Shown one piece after another: positions 1-11,965 of a stretch of DNA of 64,000 nucleotides. This DNA comes from Phytophthora quininea (lineage: Eukaryota > Oomycota > Peronosporomycetes > Peronosporales > Peronosporaceae): the NCBI GenBank assembly GCA_011947345.1, contig JAAVTG010000672.1, positions 372,001-436,000 of the forward strand, written 5' to 3'. The notes beneath the pieces were generated by a model. That model was given only the letters and a program-made list of their open reading frames with translations. It was not told the DNA's origin and did no database searches. Every line of letters starts with the position of its first letter. The first letter of the stretch is position 1. A program made the translations under genes and the position numbers.

Positions 1-2068
1 ACCGTAGACATACACAGCCATACCAACTCCAGACATGATGGCCGTCGTGACTTTAAGAGCGCTGATCCAGATAATCGGTTGTGAATAATACGCTGGATCC
101 ACGATCGCTTTGAGTGAAGCACAAAGGAAAGAGTGCACGCGATGGCCATCACCATACACTTTCTTGTTGTACGACTGTTGGAAGTTGAGCAGCGTGCCGC
201 AAAACGAGTTGAGGGAAAATATGAACAGGTTCAGCGGCATATTCCCTGCCAACTCTTCCGGCTTGACGGTCTCTTTGCCGATTGAACGGTTTTGGGTCTT
301 TCGAAACTTGTACAGTGTTGCCTCCACTTGGTTGTCGAGTGCACTCATCGTCCTCAAGTTCAAATCTAAAGAACAAAATAAAACAGTCATTAGAGGCCCC
401 CAATCGTTATGTACAAAGGTGTTTTTCATACGTGGCGTAAGCGCGTGGACCTCTTGCGCAATTTCCTTTATAACTTCGTTTGATCTCGTCTGGACTAGGT
501 AGATTTCGCGTTGCAAAACAGTCATATACGTTACATGAAGAGGTCCATACTTTTCGAGCTGCATGGCGTAGCTGAGAGTGCGCAAGTCCGCAATCAGCGA
601 ACCCATCAGTTTCGTGTAATTTCGTGCGATCAAACGGTTAAATCGCAGCGTGTAATGAAACCCGAGACATTGTTCCCACCAAGAATCATCCAACAGTATG
701 AGCATCCGGCTATAACATTCCTCAGCTTGTTCAAATTTGTGGCGCAATCGAAGCTTGAGGAAGTCCATGTTTTCAACATTCTTGCTCTTGAAACAATACG
801 AATCCACAATGACATTGAGGAGATCCAGTACGTCCGTAGTTATTTGCTTGATATCTCTCTGTATCTGCGTTATCGCGCTACAACAACAACAAAAAGGCAA
901 AATAATTGATGTTATTGACAACACTTGGAAAAAGTTCATGGAAGAACTTACAACACAGGATAAGGCAGACACATCGTGACGATAGCAATAACTGCTCCAA
1001 GAAGACCCACAACAGAGAAGACCTTCAAGTTTCGTAGTACATTACTCGTATCAAACATGGGATCATCAATGCTTTTAAGTTGTGATGAGACCAACGGGTT
1101 GGCTGGATTGATGATTGCGAGCGCTACAGAAAAATAAAACGTTGACGTTACAGAGTGAACACGGTGAACATATGCAATACAAATACTTACTGAAGTAGAC
1201 ATTCGTTCCCACGGCGTATTTTCGCGTGTTGTTGTTGAACGGTAGGACCATGACTGTTGCAGTAAAAATCACAATCCACGGCAGGACCCTGTACAAAGTC
1301 GGTAGATTAATCCAGTACGGATCGGTGTTGAACGTCCGCGTGATCTTGTAGTAATTTTTATACGGGTCGTCCAAGCGACGATCAAAGCGCTCCACATCGA
1401 TCACAGCAAACAGCGCGTAGTTGTATAACAACGCGACCCCCACTCCAATAAACCCCTGACAGGTTTCTCGAATCGTGCCACCGACGTTAAATCCCATAGA
1501 GAAGACAACCATGATCGCGCAGTAGCTCAAACCGCCGAGATAATACCATTCCGGAAAGAATAGCCACTTCTTCAGATACGCATCGGCAGGATCATACGCT
1601 ACGTCACGGGTTTGAATAATAGAAGCGATAATGACGGCGACGGAGGATCGAATTGCCAGCTCTGCTGTACGCCGAAATGTGCCTGTTTCACACCAACAAA
1701 TATAAAAATTCTCTATCAAGCTCGCAGTAAAAGAAAATCCTACGTGGTAGTCGATGGGGTTTTAGCACCCTCTCGTGACGTTTGTCCAGTTGAATTCGAA
1801 TTCTTGCTGCCACTTCACCGATGCTGTCGCTACCGGTAGTGAGTGCAGGACGGATGCTAGAGTTATCATCTGCCAATGACACAGTCACATCACTGCAGTA
1901 GGAAAAGAACAGTTGTGAGTACACATCGTTTCTAGCGATCTTTGAACGGTAGGCGTACGCTGATACCGTGACCGACACCGGGTCGGTGTCCATACAGCTC
2001 GAACTGGTGGACGTGATCGTGGCCGATTGATCAGGTCTGGCGACTGGGACGTAAATTACTTGGTCCAA
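1..2068 (-). CDS. FUSC-like multi-spanning membrane protein, 3' part outside the window
   Basis: This is the 5' part of a gene that runs off the left edge. The exons on the minus strand are about 2068-1744, 1682-1191, 1123-952 and 877 to beyond 1. They are separated by GT-AG introns at 1743-1683, 1190-1124 and 951-878. The exon at 1682-1191 is 492 nt, exactly the length of its counterpart in the complete paralog at 27196-30860, and the intron phases agree. The protein shows hydrophobic N-terminal segments (FPEWYYLGGLSYCAIMVV, VLPWIVIFTATVMVLP) and then a soluble region similar to the paralog. By analogy it is a membrane exporter or channel of the FUSC/aromatic-acid-exporter type; the substrate is unknown. 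The start codon is uncertain, and an extra short first exon like that of the paralog is possible. Confidence 0.8.
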
Positions 2069-2500
2069 GCCTGGAATTGGTCACTTTAGTGCTGTATCTA
2101 CAGCAACTGTATAGGACAACTACTGCAGCGGCGCGATCAATATAACGGATCCCGATCCTATTTATTGTACCGGAGTTTTCGCTTGAAACGGAAGCCCTCT
2201 TTGCCTCAGATACGTCGTAACGGCCCACAAACTAAGATGCCATCTTCACCACCCATTGCCTTGTCCATGACATCCGCCTTATTCATCCGCCCACAGACTG
2301 CAGTATAGCGTGTCTTCCGTGGCACATTTTCGGCGTGTTTCTCCAAGAACTCTTCAACCAAAAAATTGTTGTACCCATCCTACTTTTTCACTTGCAGAAT
2401 GTATGTGCAACTGCAACTACTCTCTCATTGGCTAAAATTCTCCATTTTCCTTCAGAAGCTTTCATTCCGCATTCTACCACGCACTACAGGTATCTCCGCC
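2069..2500. other. Intergenic stretch between divergent genes
   Basis: This stretch of about 430 bp separates the minus-strand FUSC-like gene from the plus-strand FHA-CHAT gene and should hold both promoters. I see no convincing coding signal. It may hold an unrecognised first exon of the left gene. Confidence 0.4.
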
Positions 2501-5061
2501 ATGGCCGACCGGTTCACGCCGCTGCGCGCCTTCGAAGACAGCAAGAAACGCCGCATGGACGCCATCGGGGTCTCTCTCCTGCCGTCACGCGTGCACCAGG
2601 CGCCATCGGCGGCGTGGGTTCCCCTCTGTGCTACAAATGTACTCCAGTATGCAGTCCACCGGCTCCAGCTCGGGGCTGTCCTGGACGCGCGCGGGACCCG
2701 GAGCAGGAGCCTGAGCACGGCGGCGGTCTCCCCAATAAACGCTCGAGGATGACGCCCTACGTGCTGCCCGGGGCCTCCCAAAACGGAGAGAAGCGTGACC
2801 ATGTCCAGCAGTCTGGGCACCAGGAGCTGCCACGACGGATTGACCAAGGAGGAGGAGTTCGAGACGCTGAAGGACGTGTCTCAGAACCTAATGGAGCAGA
2901 TCTCCATCTCCCAGCAGAACACGCAGGAGTGCACGCAGACGCTCGAAGACAGTCCGTCGCAGTGTCTGATGCGTCTAGTGCTGCATCCCGAAGTGGATCG
3001 AGCCGTCACTGCCTTCCAACGCAGTGAGCTGGAGAAGAGAGGCCTCTATCGCATCGAGATGCAGATGATGAGTCCTAGAGTTAGTCTCGGTAGAGATGAC
3101 TTCACGGGAGTCTTTGATAAGAAGACTTCCGGGGTAGACCCGATTAAATTGAGTAGGAAACATTGCTTGGTGGAGACAGCGCTGGATCCAGAGACACATC
3201 GGTATGCGGTGTATGTCACGGACAAAAGCACCAACGGCATTAGAATCGACGGCGTGCAAGTGCCCAAGAACCAGAAGAGGAAGCTGCTGGATGGACAGAC
3301 CATTACGTTGCTGTCAGCACGACAGGGTGGCGTATTGTTGGGATATGTTGCAGAAGACCCGCATGTTAGAGGAGCGCAGGAAGGAGTGGGGAATAGCAGA
3401 AATGGAAACAACAACCAGACGGCAATTCTCGCGGAATCGCAGGATAGATCGCAGCAAGGACCGAATCTACAGGAGTATACACTGGGAGTGCTGTTCTCGG
3501 CGCCTCTTGTGGGCAAGGATATCCACGGGAAATACCACCCGATCGCCGAGCTAGATGTCAAGCGAGAATACCTGATTCTGCAGCACAGTTTGCTGGAAGC
3601 GTCTAAATTCGCGAAACGACCTGCTTTGAAAGATGATCCTGGCAATAAAGGACCAGGGACGATGTCGAGAATCTATCAGTGTCCACGACAGATCAATGTC
3701 GTGGCCAAGTTTGCGAACACAGATCAGTTCCGAGCGATGATCACTTTGGGCTGTCGGGCGCTTCACTTTTCAGGCCATGGCGACGAAAACCATCTGTACT
3801 TCGAAGACGGAATGGGCCTCGTGCATCCGATCCCCCACAACAGCCTCAAGGAGCTTTTTCAGCGGGCGGCGGCGGTGAATCCACTCTGCGTCTTGTGTTT
3901 GTATCTGCGTGTTCGTCTGCCCCACTGGCACACGCGTTCGTGTCGTGTGGCATCCCGCACGTTATTGGCGTGCGGACCAACCAAAAGATTGAAGACTCTG
4001 CGGCAATTGAGTTTACAGGCTCGTTCTATCTCGCTTTGGCCACGGGCAAGTCGGTCGGTGCGAGCTTTACAATTGCACAGCAATCTGTCGCAAAGTCGCC
4101 GAACATCAAAGGCCCTCTAGCGGTGGCGAAGAAGTTTATGCTTCTCCCAGAAGACGGAGACCACTCGGAGGTGATCTTCCCGTTGGCTTCGGTAGAATCC
4201 AACAATACCGTGGATCTCGGACGGATGAAGACAAAGAAATACCCGAAGCTGTGGTTTGACGACTTACCAGCCATGTGCCAAGGCTTTTGCAATCGTGCCG
4301 TCGAAGTATACAAAATCTGCCTTGCGCTCATGATGACACAGTCGCGAATTACACGCCTCGTGACGATTTGCGGTGAAGAAGGGATTGGCAAAACGGCGGT
4401 GGCGCATGCTGTCGCGAACTACGTTGGCCCCCGTGTCACTTCTGAAGGAGGTGTGCGCATCTTCTCGGTCTCCAGACTGGCTCAAGACGAAATGGACGAG
4501 CACGCCACCATGGTGCGGCGCCACATCAACATTGCAAATGCCAGGTGCCGTGTGCTTAGTCGTTTAGAAACGATGGTGCTAGACCATTTGAAGCAGCACA
4601 AGGCTCGGATTGAGTTTAACGGGCAGCAGCTGCTGCTGGTGCTTGACGGCTGCGACTATCTGCTGCGGACAGACTCGCGTCGCGACCGGTTCCGCGCGTT
4701 CCTATCGGACCTCCTGACGAACAACGCGTCGCTCAAGATCATTCTGACAGCACGAACGTCCATCAGTACGGATGGTGCTGTCGCTGGACACGGAGAGCGA
4801 CTGTACACGCTGTCGAGATTCGACGCCAAGAGCTCGACCAAGATGCTAGTGAGTCTAATGAGCCGCCAAATTCGTGTGGAGGAGCTGAAACGTGCGGCCG
4901 TCGCAAATTCGGGCGACAAGTTGGATTTGATCGCCTCGCACCCTGCGTTGCTGGCAACACGGGGTATCCCCAAGCGCATCGCCGATCTCGCGGGTAGACT
5001 GAATGAAACGCAGATGGACGACATCCCCGTGGACGGTGCCAGCTTGGATTTGATGAAGTAG
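2501..5061 (+). CDS. FHA-CHAT-STAND NTPase protein (caspase-like immune-type architecture)
   Basis: Three domains follow in order. An FHA domain (nt ~3040-3350) carries SLGRDDF, SRKHC and STNG, the residues used to bind phosphothreonine. A CHAT-type caspase-fold domain (nt ~3475-4080) has the candidate catalytic His in HFSGHGD (~3770) and Cys in FVSACSS (~3905). A STAND/NB-ARC-like P-loop NTPase (nt ~4330-4990) has Walker A GEEGIGKTA (~4371), Walker B LLLVLDGCD (~4629) and an RNBS-B-like ILTART. No WD40, TPR or LRR repeats follow. One frame break lies near 3880, between His and Cys; from 2795 to 5061 the length is a multiple of three if one base is missing. An ATG at 2501 opens a plausible N-terminus, but frames conflict between about 2600 and 2790, so the start may instead be 2801. 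Protease activity is inferred from the motifs only. Confidence 0.75.
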
Positions 5062-5404
5062 AAATCACACGAAATAGTAGCAGGAGTATAATACAGCGCA
5101 TGCGAACCGGTGCAAAGGACTAACGACTTGTGCTGTGCAGTTTGAGCAGATGAACCACGGCAACTGGTAAGCCTATCTTGGATGGTCGACGGAAGTTATG
5201 CACCGACTGTTGTACTTGACTGGAAGGAGCATGCTACGACTGTTCTTTCTGGTGTACATGTCGTGATCAAACATGTTGACGACGAAGATGGTGAGCTCCA
5301 CCGGAAAGACTTCGCTGCGAGCATTCTTTCCGGTGTCGTCTGGCGAAATTAAAGCTGTAGTCGACCTCATTGTCTATTGTGTTGGCAACAGCTCAAGTGA
5401 CTCG
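5062..5404. other. Intergenic stretch, possible 56-aa ORF
   Basis: This is the promoter region of ABC copy 1. A 56-codon plus-strand ORF at 5182-5352 has reasonable codon use, but I recognise no family in it. A splice-acceptor-like gtgctgtgcag at ~5130-5140 precedes a short in-frame run and could mark a terminal exon of the upstream gene. Neither is firm. Confidence 0.25.
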
Positions 5405-8400
5405 ATGGCATCGGCGGATCGACCCCAAATCCGATACGACAATGGTGCTTCTCTCACGGCTCGTGGGTCGGACGCACTGCACGAACACGTGGCGTCGCTG
5501 ATGGAGAAGGCACTGGGCAAACCTTTGCCTCAAATGGAAGTACGCTTTCGAGACGTATCGATCTCTGCCGACATAGCAGTGAAGGACGAAGCAAACAGCC
5601 AATGCGAACTGCCAACGTTGAGCAACGACGTGATCAAGTTCTTCCGCGGCTTGACTTCAAGCAAGCACACAGTGAAGAAGTGGATTTTGGAAAAAGTAAG
5701 CGGCGCCTTCAAACCGGGAACGGCCACATTGGTTCTTGGACAGCCAGGCTCTGGAAAGTCGTCGCTTATGAAGCTGCTCAGCGGTCGGTTCCCACAAGTA
5801 GGGAATGTCGTGATCGACGATAAAGTGACGTACAACGGCACTCTGGGATCGGAACTGCAACGGCATTTACCACAATTAGTGTCGTATGTGGGCCAGCAAG
5901 ATATTCATTATCCTTCGTTAACAGTCGAGGAAACTCTCGAATTCGCCCACACTTGCTGCAGTGGAGGACTTAGGCGTTCGGACGGCGACAACTTGGAGGC
6001 GCGAGAAGCACTCAAAAACGTATTCAAGCACTATCCCGATGTCATCCTCCACCAACTTGGTCTTGTGGACTGTAAGAATACCGTTTTGGGCGATGCCATG
6101 ACTCGCGGTGTCTCTGGGGGTGAACGCAAACGTGTAACTACGGGCGAGATGGCATTTGGCAACAAGTTGGTGCTGATGTTGGACGAAATCAGCACAGGCC
6201 TCGACAGTGCGGCGACGTTCGATATCATCAAGACACAGTGCAGTCTCGCTAAACATTTCGGCAAGACAGTGGTGATTTCCCTATTGCAGCCGTCGCCAGA
6301 AGTGTTTGCGCTTTTCGACAGCGTCATGTTACTGAACGAGGGCCAAGTCATATACCACGGACCTCGAGAGGAAGCGCTTGGATACTTTGAACGTCTTGGT
6401 TTCAATTGCCCACCAGAACGCGACGTGGCCGATTTCCTCATGGATCTAGGAACGAACAAGCAGTCTGGGTATGAAGTGGAGGCACTTCGGGCGAAGGGTA
6501 TTCCCGTACCGCGGCTCAATTTGCCGACGCTTTCACGCGCTCCAATATGCACACTCAAACGATGGAATATCTCACTTCATCCACGCCACCAGCACTAGTT
6601 AACTATCAAGAGAGGCTTATTGCTGGTACTCTAGAGTACCAACAGACTTTCTGGCGCAGTACGATGACTGTAGCTCGACGTCAGGCCACCTTGCTCGTCC
6701 GGGATAAAGCCTTCCTGTCTGGGCGAGTGTTCATGATGGTATTCATGGGCTTCTTGTACGCGACGGTGTTCTTCCAAGTTAATGAGATGAACGCTCAGCT
6801 GGTCATGGGAATTGCGTTCAACGAAGTGGTCTTCATGTCGCTCGGACAGCAGTCACAGATTCCGGTGATCATCGCTGCGCGCGACGTATTCTACAAGCAG
6901 CGTCGAGCCAATTTCTTTCGGACTGCGTCGTTTGTCGTTTCGAACTTGGTGAGTCAAATCCCTGTAGCGCTGATGGAAGCAGTTTGCTTCGGTACGTTCC
7001 TATACTGGATGTGCGGGTTTGTGGCAACAGCGGGGACTTTCTTGCTCTACGAACTCGTGCTGTTCCTAACGAGTATGGCGTTCTCCGCCTTCTTCTTCTT
7101 CCTGTCTTGTGCGTCGCCAAACCTAAACTTTGCCAGCCCCATCGCCAGCTTCTGCGTGATGTTGTTCACCCTCTTTTCAGGTTTCAATATCACGAAAGAC
7201 CAGATCCCAGACTACCTCATTTGGGTCTTCTGGATCAACCCCATGGCGTGGAGTGTGAGAGCAGTCGTTGTGAACGAGTACACCGCTTCGCGATTTGACA
7301 TCTGCACGTTTGGTGGGGTGGACTATTGCGGAAACTTCGGGATGACACTTGGAGAGTATTTGTTGAGTACTTTCAGCGTTCCGACCGAGAAGTTCTGGTT
7401 GTGGTACGGCATGGTATTCATGGCGGCAACGTACATCTCCTTCATGTTCCTGTCGTACGTCGCACTGGAATTTCACAGGTACGAAAGTCCCGAGAACGTG
7501 GTGCTTGACTCCATCAAAACCAAGGACGAAATCGTCGGCGGATACAATCTCAGCCGTACCCCGCGCAGCTCCCCAACGGAAAGCGATGCAATCCTCGAAG
7601 TAGAAGCCAAGGAACAACACTTCGTGCCGGTCACGATCGCGTTCAATGACCTTGGTACACGGTTCCCGACCCGACCAATCCTAAAGACACCATCGACTTG
7701 CTCAAGGGAATCAGCGGATATGCACTACCTGGCACGATGACTGCGCTCATGGGCTCCTCGGGTGCTGGCAAGACGACACTGATGGACGTGATCGCTGGGC
7801 GCAAGACCGGTGGCAAATTCGCGGCGAGATTCTGCTCAACGGCTACCCCGCTACAGACTTGGCCATCCGCCGCTCCACGGGCTACTGCGAGCAGATGGAT
7901 ATCCATTCAGAGTCGTCGACAATCCGTGAAGCATTGACTTTCAGCGCCTTCCTGCGTCAAGGCGCCGATATTCCCGACAGCTACAAGTACGACTCGGTCA
8001 ATGAGTGCCTCGAGCTACTAGACCTGAACCCGATCGCCGACCAAATCATCCGCGGCAGCTCGGTCGAGCAGATGAAGCGCTTGACGATCGGTGTGGAGCT
8101 GGCCGCGCAGCCCAGCGTGATCTTCTTGGACGAACCGACGAGCGGTCTTGATGCTCGCTCGGCTAAAGTCATCATGGACGGAGTTCGTAAGGTGGCCAAC
8201 ACTGGCCGCACCATTGTGTGCACGATCCACCAGCCGTCATCAGCGGTGTTCCGTGTGTTCGACAACTTGCTACTGTTGAAGCGCGGCGGTGAGACTGTGT
8301 TTGCTGGTGAGCTGGGTAAGCACGCACACAAGATGATTGAGTACTTTGAGGCGATTCCCGGAGTGACAAAGCTGCAGGACAACTACAACCCTGCGACGTG

Positions 8401-9440
8401 GATGTTGGAGGTGATCGGCGCCGGTGTGGGCAACAGCAACGGCGACAAGACGGACTTTGTGGAGCTTTTCAAGTCGAGTGGCGAGTTCCAGTATTTGCAG
8501 GCGAACTTGAACCGCGATGGAGTGACTCGCCCTTCGGAATCGCTACCTGAGCTGTTACGGCGACAAGCGTGCTGCGACGGACTACACGCAGATGGTGTTC
8601 TTGCTGCAGCGCTTCTCCAACATGTACTGGCGCACGGCGTCGTACAACTTGACGCGATTCTGCATCTCGTTGATCCTTGCGCTGATCTTTTGCATCACGT
8701 ACACGAAAGCCGACTACAGCACGTACACGGGTGTGAACTCTGGCATGGGCATGTTGTCCACTACCACTGGCTTCATGGGCTTCATCGCGCTCTGCGGTGT
8801 CATCCCGATTGCGTTTCAAGATCGATTAGCATTCTACCGTGAGCGGTCGTCCCAGACGTACAACGCACTCTGGTACTTTGTCGGGATGACGGTAGTGGAG
8901 ATCCCCTACGTCTTCTTCAGCACTTTATTGTTCGTAGCTCCGTTCTACCCATTGGTAGGGTTCACTGGCTTCGTCGACTTCTTGGCCTACTGGTTGTATC
9001 TGTCGATGACCGTGCTGTGGCATGTGTACTTGGGACAGCTTGTATCGTTCGCCATGCCGACGGTGGAGACGGCGACGCTCGTCGCAGTGATGCTGCAGAC
9101 GATCTTCTTCCTGTTCAACGGCTTCAATCCTCCCGCGAGCTCCGTCCCTCGCGCGTACAAGTGGTTGTTTGACATCTCTCCATTGAAATATTCGCAAGCG
9201 TTGGTCTCAGCATTGGTATTCGGCAAATGTTCGAGTAGTTCCGACATTGGCTGTCAAGTGATGGTGAATTCGCCTCCATCACTTTCGGAAGGTATCACCG
9301 TCAAGGAGTATCTCTCGACCGTCTTCATGATGAAGCGTAGCGATGCACTGCAGAACTGCGGGGCTGTTCTCATCGCCATGGTAGTGTTTAAGGTGCTGGG
9401 TTTGCTGTCGTTGCGGTTTATCAACCACCAGAAAAAGTAG
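5405..9440 (+). CDS. PDR-type ABC transporter, copy 1 (four frame breaks)
   Basis: Full-size pleiotropic drug resistance (ABCG) exporter in the order NBD1-TMD1-NBD2-TMD2. NBD1 has Walker [10 protein letters not shown] (~5739), signature VSGGERKR (~6109) and Walker B LMLDEIS. NBD2 has GSSGAGKTT (~7756), LTIGVEL and [10 protein letters not shown]. The start at 5405 aligns with copy 2 at 52606. The frame breaks near 6510, 7655, 7818 and 8556. The last three are seen directly as 1-, 1- and 2-nt deletions against the nearly identical copy 2. Allowing five missing bases gives 1346 aa, the usual PDR length. It is either a functional gene with sequence errors or a young pseudogene. The family pumps hydrophobic compounds across the plasma membrane using ATP. 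Confidence 0.85.
7546..8656 (+). repeat. Gene-conversion-like tract shared with ABC copy 2
   Basis: This block is nearly identical to 54781-55895, covering the linker and all of NBD2 and stopping abruptly a few codons into TMD2. The best part (~7690-8656) shows only scattered substitutions. The flanking NBD1 and TMD parts of the two genes are clearly diverged. The alignment offset grows by exactly four bases across the tract, matching the three small deletions in copy 1. Confidence 0.85.
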
Positions 9441-9528
9441 TAGGATTAATACTACAACTTGAAGCTTATCCAAGGTATCAGGTAATCCCTCGTCCCAAGC
9501 AGATCAAGGGGGAATCTCAATCTCAAGA

Positions 9529-11882
9529 ATGCCACGGAAGCAGCGCTCGAAGCGAGGGTCGTGGGCGGAGAGACCCACGCAGACGATGGAGAAGAACCTG
9601 GTGGCTGTCTGTAGGTGTCTTCAGCACGATGGATTTCTGTACCTCGACAGGGATGAAGGCTCGGGAGACTTTGACTATGATAGCGCTCCGCCTGCTCCAT
9701 GGATTGTCGTACACTTCCAAGACAAGCTTGACGACGCCTCTGAGGACCTTGAAAACGTTCATCCAAATGTTGTACCCCTGAGCGATGGTGCTAAAGTCAA
9801 TGATAGCAATGCTACCAGTCCTGGCGTCTTGCAGCGTATTCGCGACAAGCTCGTGGCGATCCGATTTCTAAGTCTTTTAGCTCGTTGTCCAGAGTTCTCG
9901 TGGCGTGGGAATCCCCAGTTCTGGCACCACCTACTCGTTACAATTTGTGGCGTGCTGGATAACAAGGAGTGTTCTCTCAGGAGCCACACAACGCCAAGCA
10001 AGCACCTTTTGCGCCAGCGCTGGATGCCAGTGGGGAGTGTGGGATGCCAGCATTTAAACTGATTTTCACAGAGATAAAGTTGACAAAGGAGACCATGGAG
10101 CTCTGCGAGCAAGCCTTCTCGACGGACCCCAAAGATGAAATATTTGCATCGGTCAACCAGCGAGTGAAGAACTTGCTCTCAGTGTTTCGAGTGCACATCC
10201 CGCAGCAGCCTCGAGTCGTACAAATTGTCTTGCGCTTTGATCGGTGTCAGTTTGTGGAGAATTCCAGTATGCTTGGTGTTCAAGCAGTCCTCGCGGTGGC
10301 ATCTAACGAGAAGGTGACAAGCCAGGGAGTGTCTAGTGTCTGTTTCGTAGCTCAAAGTTTGGGATTGCGTGAATTGACACTGTCAAAGAGGGATTTAGAT
10401 CAGCTAGCGCAGACAGTAGCGTCTCATTCACTACACAACTTAGTTCTGAACGGGGTCTTCACCACACGAGAACCTCAGCGGTTCGGACTCGCGTTTGGCT
10501 CGCTGATGTCCTCGTGCTTTGGCATCCTACCGTTGGGACGTGCCACCAATGCTGTTGACGACACTCCACGACCACTACCAAGACTCGACCTGGACTGGAA
10601 TGAACTCGACAGTTCTCAACTGGCAGCACTTTTCTCTGCTGTCCACGCGGGGAATACCCACCGATATGGGCTTCGTCAGCTGTCATTGCGAAGTTTTCAT
10701 GGCATGAGCTCCTGGCTTTGGCTGGCGTTTGGCCTCTTTCACCCGTCATCCAAGTCCCAGATCACACATCTGGATCTGACAAGTTGTGTCTTACGTCTTG
10801 AAGATATTGAACTCATGCGAAGTTTGTTACACTCACCAGACTATGCCATGCTTCTAACGCAGAAGAATTTGGAGCGAACAGCTCGACGACCTCCGCGCGC
10901 ATTGGGTCATGATTCATGTCATGAGTGGGTCCTTCTACCAGCGGGGACTCGTTTAGAAGTACCTCGACGTCGCGATAAAAAGCACTCAAGAACCCAAACT
11001 AACGAAGTGTTGCAGCTCAAGACTGAGAGATGGTGTGAAGCTCTACAAAAAGGGAAGAAGTGGGCTTGTGTGCTTGTTCCAGGTCACGGTAAGCTGTGGG
11101 TGAAGTCGTCTTTCATCATCGATACAAAGTCCTGTTCGCAGTACAATTCCGAGCAACAAGCTTTACCTCATGCGTGTAAACTTGAAGAACTTACGATGGT
11201 CTCAGTGCAAACTTCGCGAACGCTACAGATCAGTGAGGACGGCGACATTTGCAGTCCCGACGACGTCCAGCTGGTCGATCTTGTATTGTCCGAGTGGGTG
11301 AGGACTGTCGGTCTAACTTTGCGGACACTTCATCTACGAAACAATCCGTTGACGGACGCCTTCCTGGGCGTAGTGATAGAGTCGTGTCCGCAATTAAAGC
11401 ACCTCGACGTCGAAGGCTGTGGGCTTACAAGTACCATGTCGATCATTACAGCGTTCAAAGACGGTCGCTGTCAACTTGAAACTCTCAAGGCGGGTCAAAA
11501 TGAAATCAGCGCTACCAACCAGCTGCATCTCTTGCGGGTCTTGGCGCTTGAGGCCGCTCGGAGTCTGCGGGTCTTACACCTCGAGGAGAACGTGCCAATA
11601 GGAAATCGCCTGTTCCCTCTGTTGACATCGAGTCTCAAAGCGAACAAAACGCTGCGGGAGCTAAAGATAACGATGGACACTCGACAGGAGAGCGCCTTGA
11701 CGCTCCAATACACGATCGACAAGAACCACCACGATGAATACCTTGGCAATGAAGATCTGCTGTTGAAGAAGCGACTCGCTTTGCTGAGCGTGCCGACCAC
11801 CAAAACACTTCCAATTGCAGTCGTCAAGATCATCTTTGAATTTGCTAAGGTTGAGATCTACCGACAGATTCTCTGGGAGTGA
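9529..11882 (+). CDS. Leucine-rich repeat protein, ~784 aa, function unknown
   Basis: A long single-exon protein starts with a basic segment (MPRKQRSKRG). It contains irregular leucine-rich repeats of the ribonuclease-inhibitor type, such as LRTLHLRNNPLTDAFLG, LKHLDVEGCGL and LRVLHLEENV in the C-terminal third. I see no signal peptide or membrane segment, so it is probably intracellular and a protein-interaction scaffold. One frame break near 9970 joins the first 150 codons to the rest; the span becomes divisible by three if one base is missing. It lies 88 bp after ABC copy 1 on the same strand. I do not recognise a specific orthologous family. Confidence 0.7.
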
Positions 11883-11965
11883 AAGGCAACTTGTAACTTG
11901 AAATGGATACATTTTTGCACCACGTCACAGATTTTGTTTTCGACCAATGATTCGCACTCGCTAAC

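Noticed and set aside
5405..9440. ABC copy 1 as a clear pseudogene
   Set aside because: Breaks are of the same small-loss kind as in housekeeping genes, and all long segments remain conserved. I leave its status open.
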